NCBI GenBank assembly: GCA_002102555.1
Contig: MCFL01000114.1
Span: 1-64,000 of the forward strand
Direction of reading: 5' to 3'
Origin: Catenaria anguillulae PL171
Taxonomy: Eukaryota; Blastocladiomycota; Blastocladiomycetes; Blastocladiales; Catenariaceae
Length of the DNA stretch: 64,000 bases
Within the stretch, counting starts at the first letter, position 1. Each line of letters opens with the position of its first letter. The translations under genes and the position numbers were made by a program. This document shows positions 33,502-43,485 of the stretch, in pieces. Under the pieces are notes generated by a model. It saw only the letters and a list, made by a program, of their open reading frames with translations. It was not told where the DNA came from and searched no databases.

Positions 33502-34605
33502 ATGCCCACCTCTACCGCGCACATGTCCACTACTCGTGCCAGCGGCACGCCCCTGGAGCAGAAACAACGCGTCGTGGTCTTGCTTCCATCGACAGTCGAC
33601 CTTGCCCGCCTCGACTTTCTTCAAGTCACCGATGCCGCTTGCCATGCCCTGGGCCAAAACGTGGACTTGTCGGATCTCGTGTTGACCATTGCTCAGACGC
33701 CGCTCGTGACTGTGCGCGATTCGGCAGTGTTGGGCAAGGTTCGGCACGAGTGTTCCAAGTGCGGACAGCGGCAAGAGTCGGTCACTGCAGAGGAGGAGAA
33801 GCCTGTGCAAGCAGATGTGGATGCCGGCGCAGCATCGGTTGCGGTGGAGCCGCCGACGAGCGAGGTTCATTTGGCGGAGGAATCGGTTCGTGTTGTGCGG
33901 GGCGCAGTCGCCAATGCAGAGATTCCCACGCTCGACGAGCCTGTGCCACCTGGCGTCAAGGAGGCCAAGAAAACGCAAGCGAGCCCCACGAAGAAGGCTT
34001 CAGATATCACGTTCGACTCTGTCCTTTCACGTCTCTCTACCCAACAAGCCCCCGTCCCGCCGCCACGACAAGACGCCAACGCATCCAGGCAATCCAAACC
34101 CAAATCGCCCTATTCATCCCGCTCACACTTGCACGTCAAACTCCAACTTGCCACAAGCTCCAAACCAACCCAAATAGCCCCAGTACCGCCTTCGACCCTC
34201 GCCTACCTTGACCCAACGTCACCGATTGGCGCCACCACCAAAGCTATCGATCCCACAACGTGTCTCTTGTTCCCAACCGATCAATCAAATCTCGTGGCCA
34301 ATGTGGCCAAAGAAGAAGAGCAAAAGCTCAAGGAGATGGAAGAGCTGGATCCTGTGGACGTCAACTACTTTTTACGTCTGCTTCAAGGGTCGGCAGGTCC
34401 AGCGGCAAGTGGGAATGCAGGTCCCAAAAACAAGAAGTGCGACAAGGCCGCACAGCCAGAGGAGGATGTCTTCAGCGTTGCTTCAGGTGGGACGGGAATG
34501 GACGTGGTGGATAAACTGAGGTTCAAGTTCATGGAGGCGCTGGGAGAGGACAGTGACGAAGATGGTGGGTTTGGTGCAAGTGATGACGACGACTTGTCCA
34601 TGTAA
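33502..34605 (+). CDS. VLLP-only protein (367 aa)
   Basis: ATG at 33502 ('MPTSTAHMSTTR'). The VLLP module is at residues about 22-75: 'QRVVVLLPSTVDLARLDFLQ' through 'DLVLTIAQTPLV', very close to the module of the genes at 34772 and 37587. A CxxC ('ECSKCGQRQ') follows, then an acidic/Val-rich stretch and a Ser/Pro-rich linker. The C-terminus has a short helical motif 'ELDPVDVNYFLRLLQG' and an acidic end. No RRM-like or ART-like domain is present, so the module is found alone here. Convergent with the gene at 34772; the 3' ends are about 170 bp apart. Confidence 0.75.
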   Translation: MPTSTAHMSTTRASGTPLEQKQRVVVLLPSTVDLARLDFLQVTDAACHALGQNVDLSDLVLTIAQTPLVTVRDSAVLGKVRHECSKCGQRQESVTAEEEKPVQADVDAGAASVAVEPPTSEVHLAEESVRVVRGAVANAEIPTLDEPVPPGVKEAKKTQASPTKKASDITFDSVLSRLSTQQAPVPPPRQDANASRQSKPKSPYSSRSHLHVKLQLATSSKPTQIAPVPPSTLAYLDPTSPIGATTKAIDPTTCLLFPTDQSNLVANVAKEEEQKLKEMEELDPVDVNYFLRLLQGSAGPAASGNAGPKNKKCDKAAQPEEDVFSVASGGTGMDVVDKLRFKFMEALGEDSDEDGGFGASDDDDLSM

Positions 34606-34771
34606 GTTTGATTTGCTTGTGTGACACGAGGAATCTGGGAATGCAAAATGAGCGATTGACCGCTTTGGGAATCCATTGGTATTTAACAAGACAGGACAGA
34701 CGGGAACAAGAACTTGGCATACAATCAAATCTCGTGCACAATTGTGCGCAACCACGCCCACTTGGGCAAAA

Positions 34772-36954
34772 TCACGCATCAGGCGCTGTTTCTTGCCACA
34801 TGCGTTCAAAGTTTCTCACAACGGACGGTTCTCTCGGCGGCGGCGGCGGCAGTTTCTTGCCCTGCATGGCAGCAATCTCGTCTAGGTCCACCCACTCAAT
34901 CGCTGCATCCTCCTCGTCATCCATGGCCTGGCGGACTGCCTTGTCGGCAGCCATCTCGCTGTCAAACAACCGGCACATGTCCGCCTCCCACTGCTTCCAG
35001 TCCCCCGCATCCACCTCTCCGTCATCCTCGTCCGGACCGTCATCTTGGCTCGCCTCTGCCTGAGCCGCCTCACTCTGCTTGACCGACTCGCGCTCGCCCG
35101 CAGCCAATCGCTCCCTGACCCCGCGCTCCACCCTCTCCACAACTTGTCTGCCACTCTCCTTCCTTGACCCGAGCCCTTTCTTGCCCGGGCGATACGCCGT
35201 CACGGCCAAAGCCGTCTGCCACCCGCTGACCTTGCTCGTATCCAATCCACGCCTCACCTCTGCCTCGCGCACATCTGCCTCGGTCAGCTCATACACAACA
35301 CGCAACTTGCCGCGCTGGATCTGGCCCTGCATCCACCTTGCAAACTCAATGGCCTCGACCTCGTCGCTAAGAAAGTACACGGCTGCGCGGCCCACAAACG
35401 AAAAGAATGCATGCGGCGGGTAGTACACCTTGACGAGCGACCGTAGGTCGCGCGCTAGGTACAGCAGGTCGGAAGGGGTCACGCTGGGCCGCAGGTTGCG
35501 CAGCGTCACGTGATTCGGCGCGGGACCGCTGTTGGCTGGTCGAAATGGGGTTACGAGTGTGAGCGGGTGGTTGATTTCTGGTGGCGGGACGGGCGGGAGC
35601 GTAGGTGGGTTGGAGAGGGATGGGCGCGCGGCAAGCGGGCGATTTGGGCCGGCGGGGAAGTAGGCTGGTGACGAGCCGGGACGTGGAGTCGAGGTCGGCT
35701 GTGAAGTTGCCGTCGGCTGCGTGGCAGGTAGGGAAGTCAAGAGCGCCGACGGGCGGAGACCGCGAGCACCCAGGCGGGACGTGGCAAGTGAGGACTGGTC
35801 TGACACGGTGGGATTCGGCGCTGCTGAGACAGATTGAGACCGGGGAGCCGGCGATTGTGAGAGTGCACGTGGTTGTGGTGCGTCGGCTGTCGAGCCCGAC
35901 CAGGAGTACGACGAGCTGCGGCGAGATGATGATGCTTGGTCGTCCTGTTTAACGAGATCCGCCTTGTTGAACCATACGACCGGGTCTTGATCATTGCCTG
36001 CGTCATCGCGATCTGATGTTGGGGAATCCATGGCCTTGTCGAGAATCGCACGCAACATTTCGGAATCCTCGGTTTGAGTCTCGATCGAAACGTACTTGGC
36101 CAATGCCGTTTGGGTTTTCATGGCCTTTTGCCCGACCGCGTCGGTTGCAACACCCACCGACTGTGTGTCAGAGCCAACCATCACGCCCTGCTCATATGTC
36201 TCCACTTTTGTCGCCGGGGCGGATTGAGTGCGCGTATCCGACAAGTCGGGTTCCATGACCACGAGCGGCGTTGGGGCTACCGTCATGAGCAAGTCCTTGA
36301 ACTCGACGGTGCGTTGCAGCGCTAAGCTGACGGCATTAACCACTTGGGCAAATTGCAAGCGGTCAATCTTGGCCGTGGATGGGAGTAGGACGACAACTTG
36401 CTGCTGCTGCTGCTGGACTTGTGGCGGCAAAGGCTGATACGCGTACTGGGCCGGCGGCACAGGAGGATTGGAAAACGCGGATCCGGGATGGCTCGAGGGT
36501 GCGCTTGGGGCTGACGGCAGCGGGGATGCGAGGCCGGTATTGTGGAATGCGTTGTATGCCGCCGAACCCGAGAAGCCATGGTGCTCGAGGAGTATGTGAT
36601 GCTGTGGCGGCGGCGCATGCATTTGCACGTGCGATTGAGGATACCCAGTCATGGATTGTGGCATGCCGCCGCCAACCAAGCCGCTGGCCATTGTGTGGCC
36701 AAATGGTGTCGGGAATCCAGACGGCGACATGAGGCCGGCAGGCAACGGCGACAGGGATTGATGAGGCGCCTGGACCGAATTGATGGGATTGCCGGTAGAC
36801 AGCGACGATGCCGACGTGGACGAAATCAGATCATTCATGATTGGGTGCTGTACGGTTGTCGTCCTCGTCGTAGTCCTTGATTCAAATGGAATCGGGTCGT
36901 CGTCCTGGTCGCTGCCCGCGAGCAACGTGTTGCCGGCAATGAGAGCGTCGGTAG
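34772..36954 (-). CDS. VLLP + RRM-like protein, 5' end incomplete in this model
   Basis: The frame is open from 36978, but the first in-frame ATG is at 36838 ('MNDLISSTS'). A splice acceptor at 36955-36956, just before 'TDALIAGNTLLAGSD', suggests a missing upstream exon or a duplication breakpoint. VLLP module at 36390-36240 ('QVVVLLPSTAKIDRLQFAQV', 'LLMTVAPTPLV'). A TQT-type motif series is at 36240-36060. RRM-like domain at 35515-35250 ('HVTLRNLRPSVTPSDLLYLA', 'FVGRAAVYFLSDEVEAIEFA'). The C-terminus is acidic/basic helical, with 'GDWKQWEADMCRLFDSEMAA' and a final 'LPPPPPREP'. Near-identical to the gene at 37587 over about 1 kb at the N-terminal end; the C-terminal ends are unrelated. Confidence 0.75.
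35210..36951. repeat. Copy 1 of a segmental duplication
   Basis: Matches 38340-40174 in the same orientation. Two well-conserved blocks (about 35915-36951 and 35210-35600) flank a region that has diverged beyond easy alignment. Only about four mismatches are seen over 250 bp at 36160-36410. The similarity stops abruptly at 36951 ('gcgtcgg'), at a candidate splice acceptor. Confidence 0.8.
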
Positions 36955-36978
36955 CTGAGTCTGGGCGCTGTGCACGTT

Positions 36979-37586
36979 ATCAAGTCGACAGAGGATGATG
37001 GCAAGGATTTTACTGTCAGTTGCAGGTTGCATGACCAATTGCAAAGGGCTGCTTCAATTCAATGCCGAGGCATCGCATGATAATATCGGCACCGTAATCT
37101 TTCCAACTGACATCCTATAGACCCCATCATTTGGTCAGGCGATTCAAGTAAACGCTTCCAATCTGTCAATGCGGACGCGCCTGTCACTGTCACTGGTGGC
37201 GGTCTGGCGAATTCAGATGATGGATTGGCATGAAATGAAATGTCGTCTCGCTGCAAGCTGCAAGGTTTACAGAAATATGTACATTTTGGCTTCGAATTCG
37301 AGAGAAATCGGTCGGAGAGTTCGCTGTTGACGCGATCCTCATTTTTTGACATAACGCCATCTTCTCACGGCTTTGAGTCTATACTGTCACGTCCCAATAG
37401 TGTGTAACTTACAAAGACAACTTCCCTCGCTACCCAACCACTGGAATGGCAAGCTTCGTTCCCTTCTCGCATCATACATCTACTTACGTACCTTACCCAC
37501 TATCAATCTCGAATCTCCGTTTCATTGCAATCGTGAATGCGACACAACCGATTCTGCTTTCAATCAAATCTAGGCCAATTGCTTTA
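36979..37586. other. Intergenic
   Basis: Between two minus-strand duplicated genes: 3' flank of one, 5' flank of the other. AT-richer than the surroundings. No gene is supported. Confidence 0.4.
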
Positions 37587-40310
37587 TCAACGGCAAGAAG
37601 TCTCGGCCAACCATTCCGCAAACGGGTACTTGGCGGGAATCCCCATGCACGCTGCTTCCCTCTTCCTTTGCGCACACCACGCCTTGGACGACTGGCGCAC
37701 CTCGTCCTTAATGACGCATTCAGTGTAATCGTAAATGTCGATATAGCGGTGCGCAAATACCTCGCTCGCGGCCCTCGTGAATGCAGTGCACATGCCATTG
37801 CTGCCGCCGTACGAGATCAACTGAGCAGTGGGAACCTCGAGCCGGTACAGCTTGCGGACCTGGCCGCCAACCAACTCGCTCATGAGCATGTAGTAGGCAG
37901 CCCAGTTTGGATCCGTCGTGAATGAAATGTACGCGGAGCGTGTCGCGTTTGCCCACCCCATGATGATGTGTTGTTCAAGAGCGCTTGCGGAGGGCGTGCC
38001 ATTGACAGCACATGCACGCATCTGATACTTGACATTGGGGTCGGTAATGGACCTGTGCTGCTCCAAACAATCCCATGTCTGCCCGACAATGGCCGCACGG
38101 TAAACGGTCGTTGTGGATCTGTTGCTGGCCTGGGCGATATGCGTGGATGCTAATCCGTCAGCAAGGTAGTCGTTGCGAGGGTCATGACCAAATACATCCA
38201 AAGTTTCCGAATTGAGGTTGTCGTAGTTGTTTTCGTCATAACCTGCGTTGGAGCATGCACCATAGCCGGTGCCGTCAGCAATATCCCCGCTCACATTCCT
38301 CCTTAGCCAAAGTCCCTTCTTGCCCGGACTATACGTCGTCACGGCCAACGCCATGTCACAACGTCTGACCTGGTTCCCATCCAACCCGTACCACACCTCT
38401 GCGTCGCGCACATCCGCCTCGGTCAACTCGTACACGCCGCGCAATGTGCCGCGCTGGATCTGGCCCTGCATCCACCTTGCAAACCCAATGGCTTCGACCT
38501 CGTCGCTAATAAAGTACACGGCTGCGCGGCCCGCAAACGAAAAGAATGCATGTGGCGGGTAGTAGACCTTGACGAGTGACCTCAGGTCGCGCGCTAGGTA
38601 CAGCAGGTCGGAAGGGGTCACGCTGGGCCGCAGATTGCGCAGCGTCACGTGATAGGGAGCCGGGCCGCTATTGGCTGGGCGAATGGGGGTTACGAGTGTG
38701 AGCGGGTGGTTGAGTTCTGCTGGCGGAACGAGCGGGAGCGTGGGTGGGTTTGTAAGGGATGGGTGCAAGGCAAATGGGCGATTTGGGCTGGTGGCGAGAG
38801 TCGGGTTGGACGATGCTGAAACAGATTGCGACCAAGGACTCAGCTGTGCAGTGTCTTGTTTTTGTGGTGCAGTAGACTTGGCTGCTGCCAGGGGTGGTCG
38901 AACGCGTTGAGAGGCGAATGATGATGGTGGAGCTGGCACGGGTGGCAGATGTTCAAGAAATGTCAGAGAATGGATTGCTGTGTCAGACAGCTCGCCACAC
39001 GTGTTGCTGACTGGCGATTGGTAGGTAGTGCACCAAGATGTGGATCGGATTGGCGATCCCCCCGTTTCATCAGCGGCTGGACCAACACCATTCAGGTTTG
39101 CGGTTATCGAGCCCGACCAGGAGTACGACGAGCTGTGGCGAGATGATGAAGCTTGGTTGTCCTGTTTAACGAGATCCGCCTTGTTGAACCATACGACCGG
39201 GTCTTGATCATTGCCTGCGTCACCGCGATCTGATGTTGGGGAATCCATGGCCTTGTCGAGAATCGCACGCAACATTTCGGAATCCTCGGTTTGAGTCTCG
39301 ATCGAGACACAACTGGCTGACGTGGTTTGAGTTTCCGTGACCTTGCACTCGACAATTGCGGTCGACACACCCACCGACTGTGTTCTTGAGCCAACCATCA
39401 CGCCCTGCTCATATGTCTCCACTTTTGTCGCCGGGGCGGATTGAGTGCGCGTATCCGACAAGTCGGGTTCCATGACCACGAGCGGTGTTGGTGCTACCGT
39501 CATGAGCAAGTCCTTGAACTCGACGGTGCGTTGCAATGCCAAGCTGACGGCATTAACCACTTGGGCAAATTGCAAGCGGTCAATCTTGGCCGTGGATGGG
39601 AGTAGGACGACAACTTGCTGCTGCTGCTGCTGCTGCTGGATTTGTGGCGGCAAAGGCTGATACGCGTACTGGGCCGGCGGCACAGGAGGATTGGAAAACG
39701 CGGATCCGGGATGGCTCGAGGGTGCGCTTGGGGCTGACGGCAGCGGGGATGCGAGGCCGGTGTTGTGGAATGCGTCATATGCTGCCGAACCCGAGAAGCC
39801 ATGGTGCTCGAGGAGTATGTGATGCTGTGGTGGCGGCGCATGCATTTGCACGTGCGATTGAGGAAACCCAGTCATGGATTGCGACATGCCGCCGCCAACC
39901 AAGCCGCTGGCCATTGTGTGGCCAAATGGTGTCGGGAATCCAGGCGGCGACATGAGGCCGACAGGCAACGGCGACAGGGATTGATGAGGCGCCTGGACCG
40001 AATTGATGGGATTGCCCGTAGACAGCGACGATGCCGACGTGGACGAAATCAGATCATTCATGATTGGGTGCTGTACGGTTGTCGTCCTCGTCGTAGTCCT
40101 TGATTCAAATGGAATCGGGTCGTCGTCCTGGTCGCTGCCCGCGAGCAACGTGTTGCCGGCAATGAGAGCGTCGGCAGCCGTCTTGATTGGCAGCGGTTGA
40201 GAGGGCTGATTGTCGCCGCTGGTTGCGCCATAGCTTGAGGGCGGCGGCGAGCCGGCATGACCCGAGTCGGCGGCGTCAATAGCAGCCTGAGCAGTAGCAC
40301 CGTTGGACAT
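37587..40310 (-). CDS. Fusion: VLLP + RRM-like + ART-like domain (907 aa)
   Basis: Single open frame from the ATG at 40310 ('MSNGATAQAAIDAAD') to the stop at 37587. VLLP at about 233-290 ('QVVVLLPSTAKIDRLQFAQV'). TQT-motif region at about 285-345. RRM-like at about 550-635 ('HVTLRNLRPSVTPSDLLYLA', 'FAGRAAVYFISDEVEAIGFA'). ART-like at about 733-890 ('TTTVYRAAIVGQTWDCLEQH', 'AYISFTTDPNWAAYYMLMSE', 'ASEVFAHRYIDIYDY', final 'YPFAEWLAET'). The N-terminal two thirds duplicate the gene at 34772; the last third resembles the standalone gene at 40787. The junction is after 'PGKKGL' near 38310. No splice site is needed, so this is a true open-frame fusion in the DNA. It is the only gene joining all three modules. 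Confidence 0.85.
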   Translation of the reverse strand: MSNGATAQAAIDAADSGHAGSPPPSSYGATSGDNQPSQPLPIKTAADALIAGNTLLAGSDQDDDPIPFESRTTTRTTTVQHPIMNDLISSTSASSLSTGNPINSVQAPHQSLSPLPVGLMSPPGFPTPFGHTMASGLVGGGMSQSMTGFPQSHVQMHAPPPQHHILLEHHGFSGSAAYDAFHNTGLASPLPSAPSAPSSHPGSAFSNPPVPPAQYAYQPLPPQIQQQQQQQQVVVLLPSTAKIDRLQFAQVVNAVSLALQRTVEFKDLLMTVAPTPLVVMEPDLSDTRTQSAPATKVETYEQGVMVGSRTQSVGVSTAIVECKVTETQTTSASCVSIETQTEDSEMLRAILDKAMDSPTSDRGDAGNDQDPVVWFNKADLVKQDNQASSSRHSSSYSWSGSITANLNGVGPAADETGGSPIRSTSWCTTYQSPVSNTCGELSDTAIHSLTFLEHLPPVPAPPSSFASQRVRPPLAAAKSTAPQKQDTAQLSPWSQSVSASSNPTLATSPNRPFALHPSLTNPPTLPLVPPAELNHPLTLVTPIRPANSGPAPYHVTLRNLRPSVTPSDLLYLARDLRSLVKVYYPPHAFFSFAGRAAVYFISDEVEAIGFARWMQGQIQRGTLRGVYELTEADVRDAEVWYGLDGNQVRRCDMALAVTTYSPGKKGLWLRRNVSGDIADGTGYGACSNAGYDENNYDNLNSETLDVFGHDPRNDYLADGLASTHIAQASNRSTTTVYRAAIVGQTWDCLEQHRSITDPNVKYQMRACAVNGTPSASALEQHIIMGWANATRSAYISFTTDPNWAAYYMLMSELVGGQVRKLYRLEVPTAQLISYGGSNGMCTAFTRAASEVFAHRYIDIYDYTECVIKDEVRQSSKAWCAQRKREAACMGIPAKYPFAEWLAETSCR
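38340..40174. repeat. Copy 2 of the segmental duplication
   Basis: Counterpart of 35210-36951. A divergent block of about 70 bp (near 39310-39390) sits inside otherwise near-identical sequence, and the Gln run is longer here (8 versus 6). Confidence 0.8.
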
Positions 40311-40786
40311 CCTTTACCGTGCACTTGCGCAACCACGGGCGGTCAGGGGCGAAAGGGAATTCGACGGGAACGAGGCGAGTGCTCAGGGTTGGGATGATGG
40401 CGTCGGTCGCAGGTCAAATGACAAATTGCAAAAGGCTTCAAGCCTGAGATCTTCTTGCCTTGCTGCTCTAAATATTCATATGTTCGACAAGTAAGTACCC
40501 ATACAGTGTTTCGCCTTGGCTTCATCATCTCTGCCAGATCTCCACATGCATGATTGCCATGATCATCATGTCTCACTAGGTAATATAGCTCACGACATCT
40601 CACGACATGGGCATTCGACAGGCTACCCTGACCACTGCACTGGCATGGCCCACATTTGGTTCGTCTCTCGGCAAACGGAAAAAAATAAATGTAGGTAATG
40701 TATACAGGACATCCCTTTCGAACCCCTGCTTCATGATTGTACATACTTACTCCTGAGACCTGAATGCGTCGAAACAGAACTCCATT
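40311..40786. other. Intergenic
   Basis: 5' flank of the fusion gene and 3' flank of the ART-like gene at 40787. AT-rich around 40540-40700. No gene is supported. Confidence 0.4.
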
Positions 40787-41566
40787 TCATTTCAGCGCGA
40801 AATTCTCGGATAGCCATTCCGCAAACGGGTACTTTTCCGTAATCCCCAGCCGATCCGCTTCCCTCTTCCTTTGCGAAAACCACGCCTTGGACGACCTGCG
40901 CACTCGGTCTTCAACTGTACATTCGCGGAAATCGTAAACGTCCACGAATCGGTGGGCAAACACCTCGCTGGCTGTCCGAGTGAACGCCGTGCACATGCCA
41001 TTGCTGCCGCCGTACGTCATCAACTGCGCAGTGGGAACCTCGAGCCGGTACAGCTTGCGGACCTGGCCGCCAACAAACTCGCGCATGAGCGTGTAGTATG
41101 CGGCCCAGTTTGGATCCGTCGTAAACGAAATGAACGAGGATCGGGTATTGTTGGCCCACCCCATGCGAATATGTTGCTCGAGCGCAGCCATGGACATGGT
41201 ACCACCACCAGAGCATGCACGCATGCGGTACTTGACTTGATGGTCTGTCAAGGACGTGTGTGGCTCCAAACAGTCCCAGTTTTCGCCAACAATGGCGGCG
41301 CGGTACACGGACATCGTGGATGTATTGTCGGTCTTGTCAATATGCGTGGTCGCTAATTGGTCAGCGAGAAGGTCGACCGGGTCGTCGTCGGATTCGCCCC
41401 AGTAATTGTCGTCACACCCTCCGTCGCTTTCCTCGTCGTAGTACAGGTCGTTGCACTCGTCAGCGTAGCCCCAATGATCACTGTAATCATCATCCGCAAC
41501 GTCCCAGTCGTCACGACAAAGGCCCACGTCCCAGCTACCGTCGTCGTCGCTGTCGCCGCTATACAT
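40787..41566 (-). CDS. ART-like (DUF7587-type) protein with acidic N-terminus (259 aa)
   Basis: Single exon, ATG at 41566 ('MYSGDSDDDGSWDVG'). Residues 1-75 are very acidic (Asp/Glu/Tyr/Trp). The domain at about 85-245 has 'MSVYRAAIVGENWDCLEPH', 'SFISFTTDPNWAAYYTLMRE', 'RKLYRLEVPTAQLMTYGGSN' and 'ASEVFAHRFVDVYDFRECTV'. The end is 'KYPFAEWLSENF'. It is the closest relative in the window of the ART-like end of the fusion gene, sharing long stretches such as 'VGGQVRKLYRLEVPTAQL'. Tyr-Arg, Ser-Phe and Ser-Glu-Val positions suggest an R-S-E-like arrangement, but activity is unproven. The acidic exon-1 style is shared with the genes at 51493 and 52602. Confidence 0.8.
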   Translation of the reverse strand: MYSGDSDDDGSWDVGLCRDDWDVADDDYSDHWGYADECNDLYYDEESDGGCDDNYWGESDDDPVDLLADQLATTHIDKTDNTSTMSVYRAAIVGENWDCLEPHTSLTDHQVKYRMRACSGGGTMSMAALEQHIRMGWANNTRSSFISFTTDPNWAAYYTLMREFVGGQVRKLYRLEVPTAQLMTYGGSNGMCTAFTRTASEVFAHRFVDVYDFRECTVEDRVRRSSKAWFSQRKREADRLGITEKYPFAEWLSENFALK

Positions 41567-41881
41567 GACGTGCGCACAACGTTGAGTTAGTGTAACGAGG
41601 CGGTCAAAGCGGAAGGGTCAGTACGCATACTCAATGCTGGCTGACATGAGGAAGCGTTTGTAGAGAAACTGTTGGCGAAATGAAGGCGGAATACGGTGAT
41701 GTTGGATTACAAGCATGGCTCGCGGAAGTGTCTGTGACTGGCAAGAATTCTGAAAAGACAGTAAATGTATTTGACCGTTTCGGAAAATTCAGCATCCGCA
41801 CCACACACACCAATACCAGCATCAGCATCTTTCGGATTTCGGACATCTTGTGGACATTTTGCCGCGTCCGACCCTACAAAA

Positions 41882-43199
41882 TCAACCGCAACCAGGCCGA
41901 TGTGCTTGGAGATCGGAGTCATTGGAATCTGTATAAGCTGGCTGAGAAGACGCTGGTTCGATGTTTGAGTTCGTTAACCAATGCGACTCTGCTGCGCTCT
42001 TTGCCTGTCCAGTCCCCCCACCGCCAACATTTTCAACGGCCGTCGACGAGACAACAGATGTTTCAATTCCAGGAGTGCTCTGCGTAGTTTTGCGCGATTG
42101 AATAAGCGCGCGGGAAAGCGGAATGGATCGTGTGTAGAAGACATATGTCTCAAGCTTTTGGGAGTAAATCAAAGATATTAGGGCCAAAAGCGACATACTC
42201 AGGTTGGACAATGGCAAGGCGAAACGCACCGAAGGCGTGAATCGAGCTAAAGTAAAGCTGAGCGAGCGGAGTGTGACCCATAGCAGTTGCTTGCTGCGCA
42301 AGAGTGGAACCGATATCATGACCGCCATGTGGACGAGCTTGATACAAATAGCAAACATGTACAAGTAAACTGGTGGCTTTCTGACATGGGACGGGCAAGC
42401 AAATCAGATATGTGCACAGCGATCTCCAGAGTGAGCAAGTAAATGCTTGACTGGTGTCGTGCCGTTTCTGTTTCTGGTTTGTTCGCGAACTGACAATGTG
42501 GAAAAATGCGATATCCGAGCCAATGTTTAGGCCCAGTGAGATGAAGGAGGCAACAAACGATGTCACATTCTCATCCCGCTGAAGGTCAAGTAATACCGGA
42601 TCTGTGATGGGCGGTGGTGGGTAGCTAGAGTACGCATTGTTCTCTGCCATGCGGACAACGGTTCCGAAGACGATTGAGCTCGACATGGCTATGGTGAGGA
42701 TGCCGGCCGCAATCCCAATAGCGACTTTTCCCAGAATGTCACGGACTATTCGCGAAAGCCGCCAAAACCGCAAGCTTGAGAGTAACACGATAGCTGTAGG
42801 CGGGCGACATGGGTCACTAGAGAATAGTCGAACTGTGCAACAACAGCTGCGCACCAGTTTGCACAAACAGGTCACCTGTGAGAGTGCTGAGAGGGGTCCA
42901 AATCGCCAGCCTGGTCGCGGCCATACAATGTTTGGCGTGTCAGAGGACATGACGAGCCGCCTCGAGGCGATTGTAACATACGGCACCAGTTGTGAAGTGA
43001 AGAATGCGAGCTCCGTGATTGACGATCCCATGAGTAATGTGATGCCAATCGCAGAGCACAGCCAGAACCCTTGAATGCGTCGAATGTTTTTCCGATTCCC
43101 GAGCACTGACCGCATTGAACGGCTGCTCAAGTAGAGGGCAAACAGATGCAGAATGGTTCCCAGCACACCAAGAACGATTGCGAGTGTGTCCATGGCCAT
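41882..43199 (-). CDS. Multi-pass (7TM-type) membrane protein, paralogue 1
   Basis: Starts at the ATG at 43199 ('MAMDTLAIVLG'). Hydrophobic segments in order: 'LAIVLGVLGTILHLFALYL', 'FWLCSAIGITLLMGSSITEL', 'TAIVLLSSLRFWRL', 'VAIGIAAGILTIAMSSSIVF', 'FVASFISLGLNIGSDIAFF', 'YMFAICIKLVHMAVMISVPL' and 'NLSMSLLALISLIY'. The C-terminal motif is 'ETYVFYTRSIPLSRALIQSR', followed by a polar tail. The frame changes between segments indicate introns whose exact ends I could not fix. It looks like a seven-helix receptor-like protein; no known receptor family is recognised. Same C-terminal motif as the genes at 45228 and 46630. Confidence 0.6.
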
Positions 43200-43485
43200 G
43201 TCCTGTTTTCGAAAACTGTAGGGCAGGATATTTGCTTTAGCTCGGGATAACCCGTTGTCATTTTCATTGACCCACAACTTTGGCTTTCTCTACCGTCACA
43301 TTGGCGGAGGTAGAGGTGTGGACAGAAAACGCGAAAGCGTTTCCAGTTCACGCCAGATCGGCAGCCTTTCTGCATCTGATCCTGCAATGATCAGACACTG
43401 TCAGTTTTGCAAAGAGACCGACCGGATCCACTAACCAGCATAGTACAGGTTGAAGATACCGAATGAATACACTCTATGAAACACC

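Noticed and set aside
37587-40310. Idea that the RRM-like/ART-like fusion is only an intron read-through
   Set aside because: The linker between the two parts aligns partly with the pre-domain linker of the gene at 40787 ('LAD.LA.THI') and the frame is continuous, so a single protein is the simpler reading; transcript data could still overturn this.
42637-43074. 145-residue plus-strand open frame
   Set aside because: Antisense to the 7TM-type gene, which has clear hydrophobic helices.
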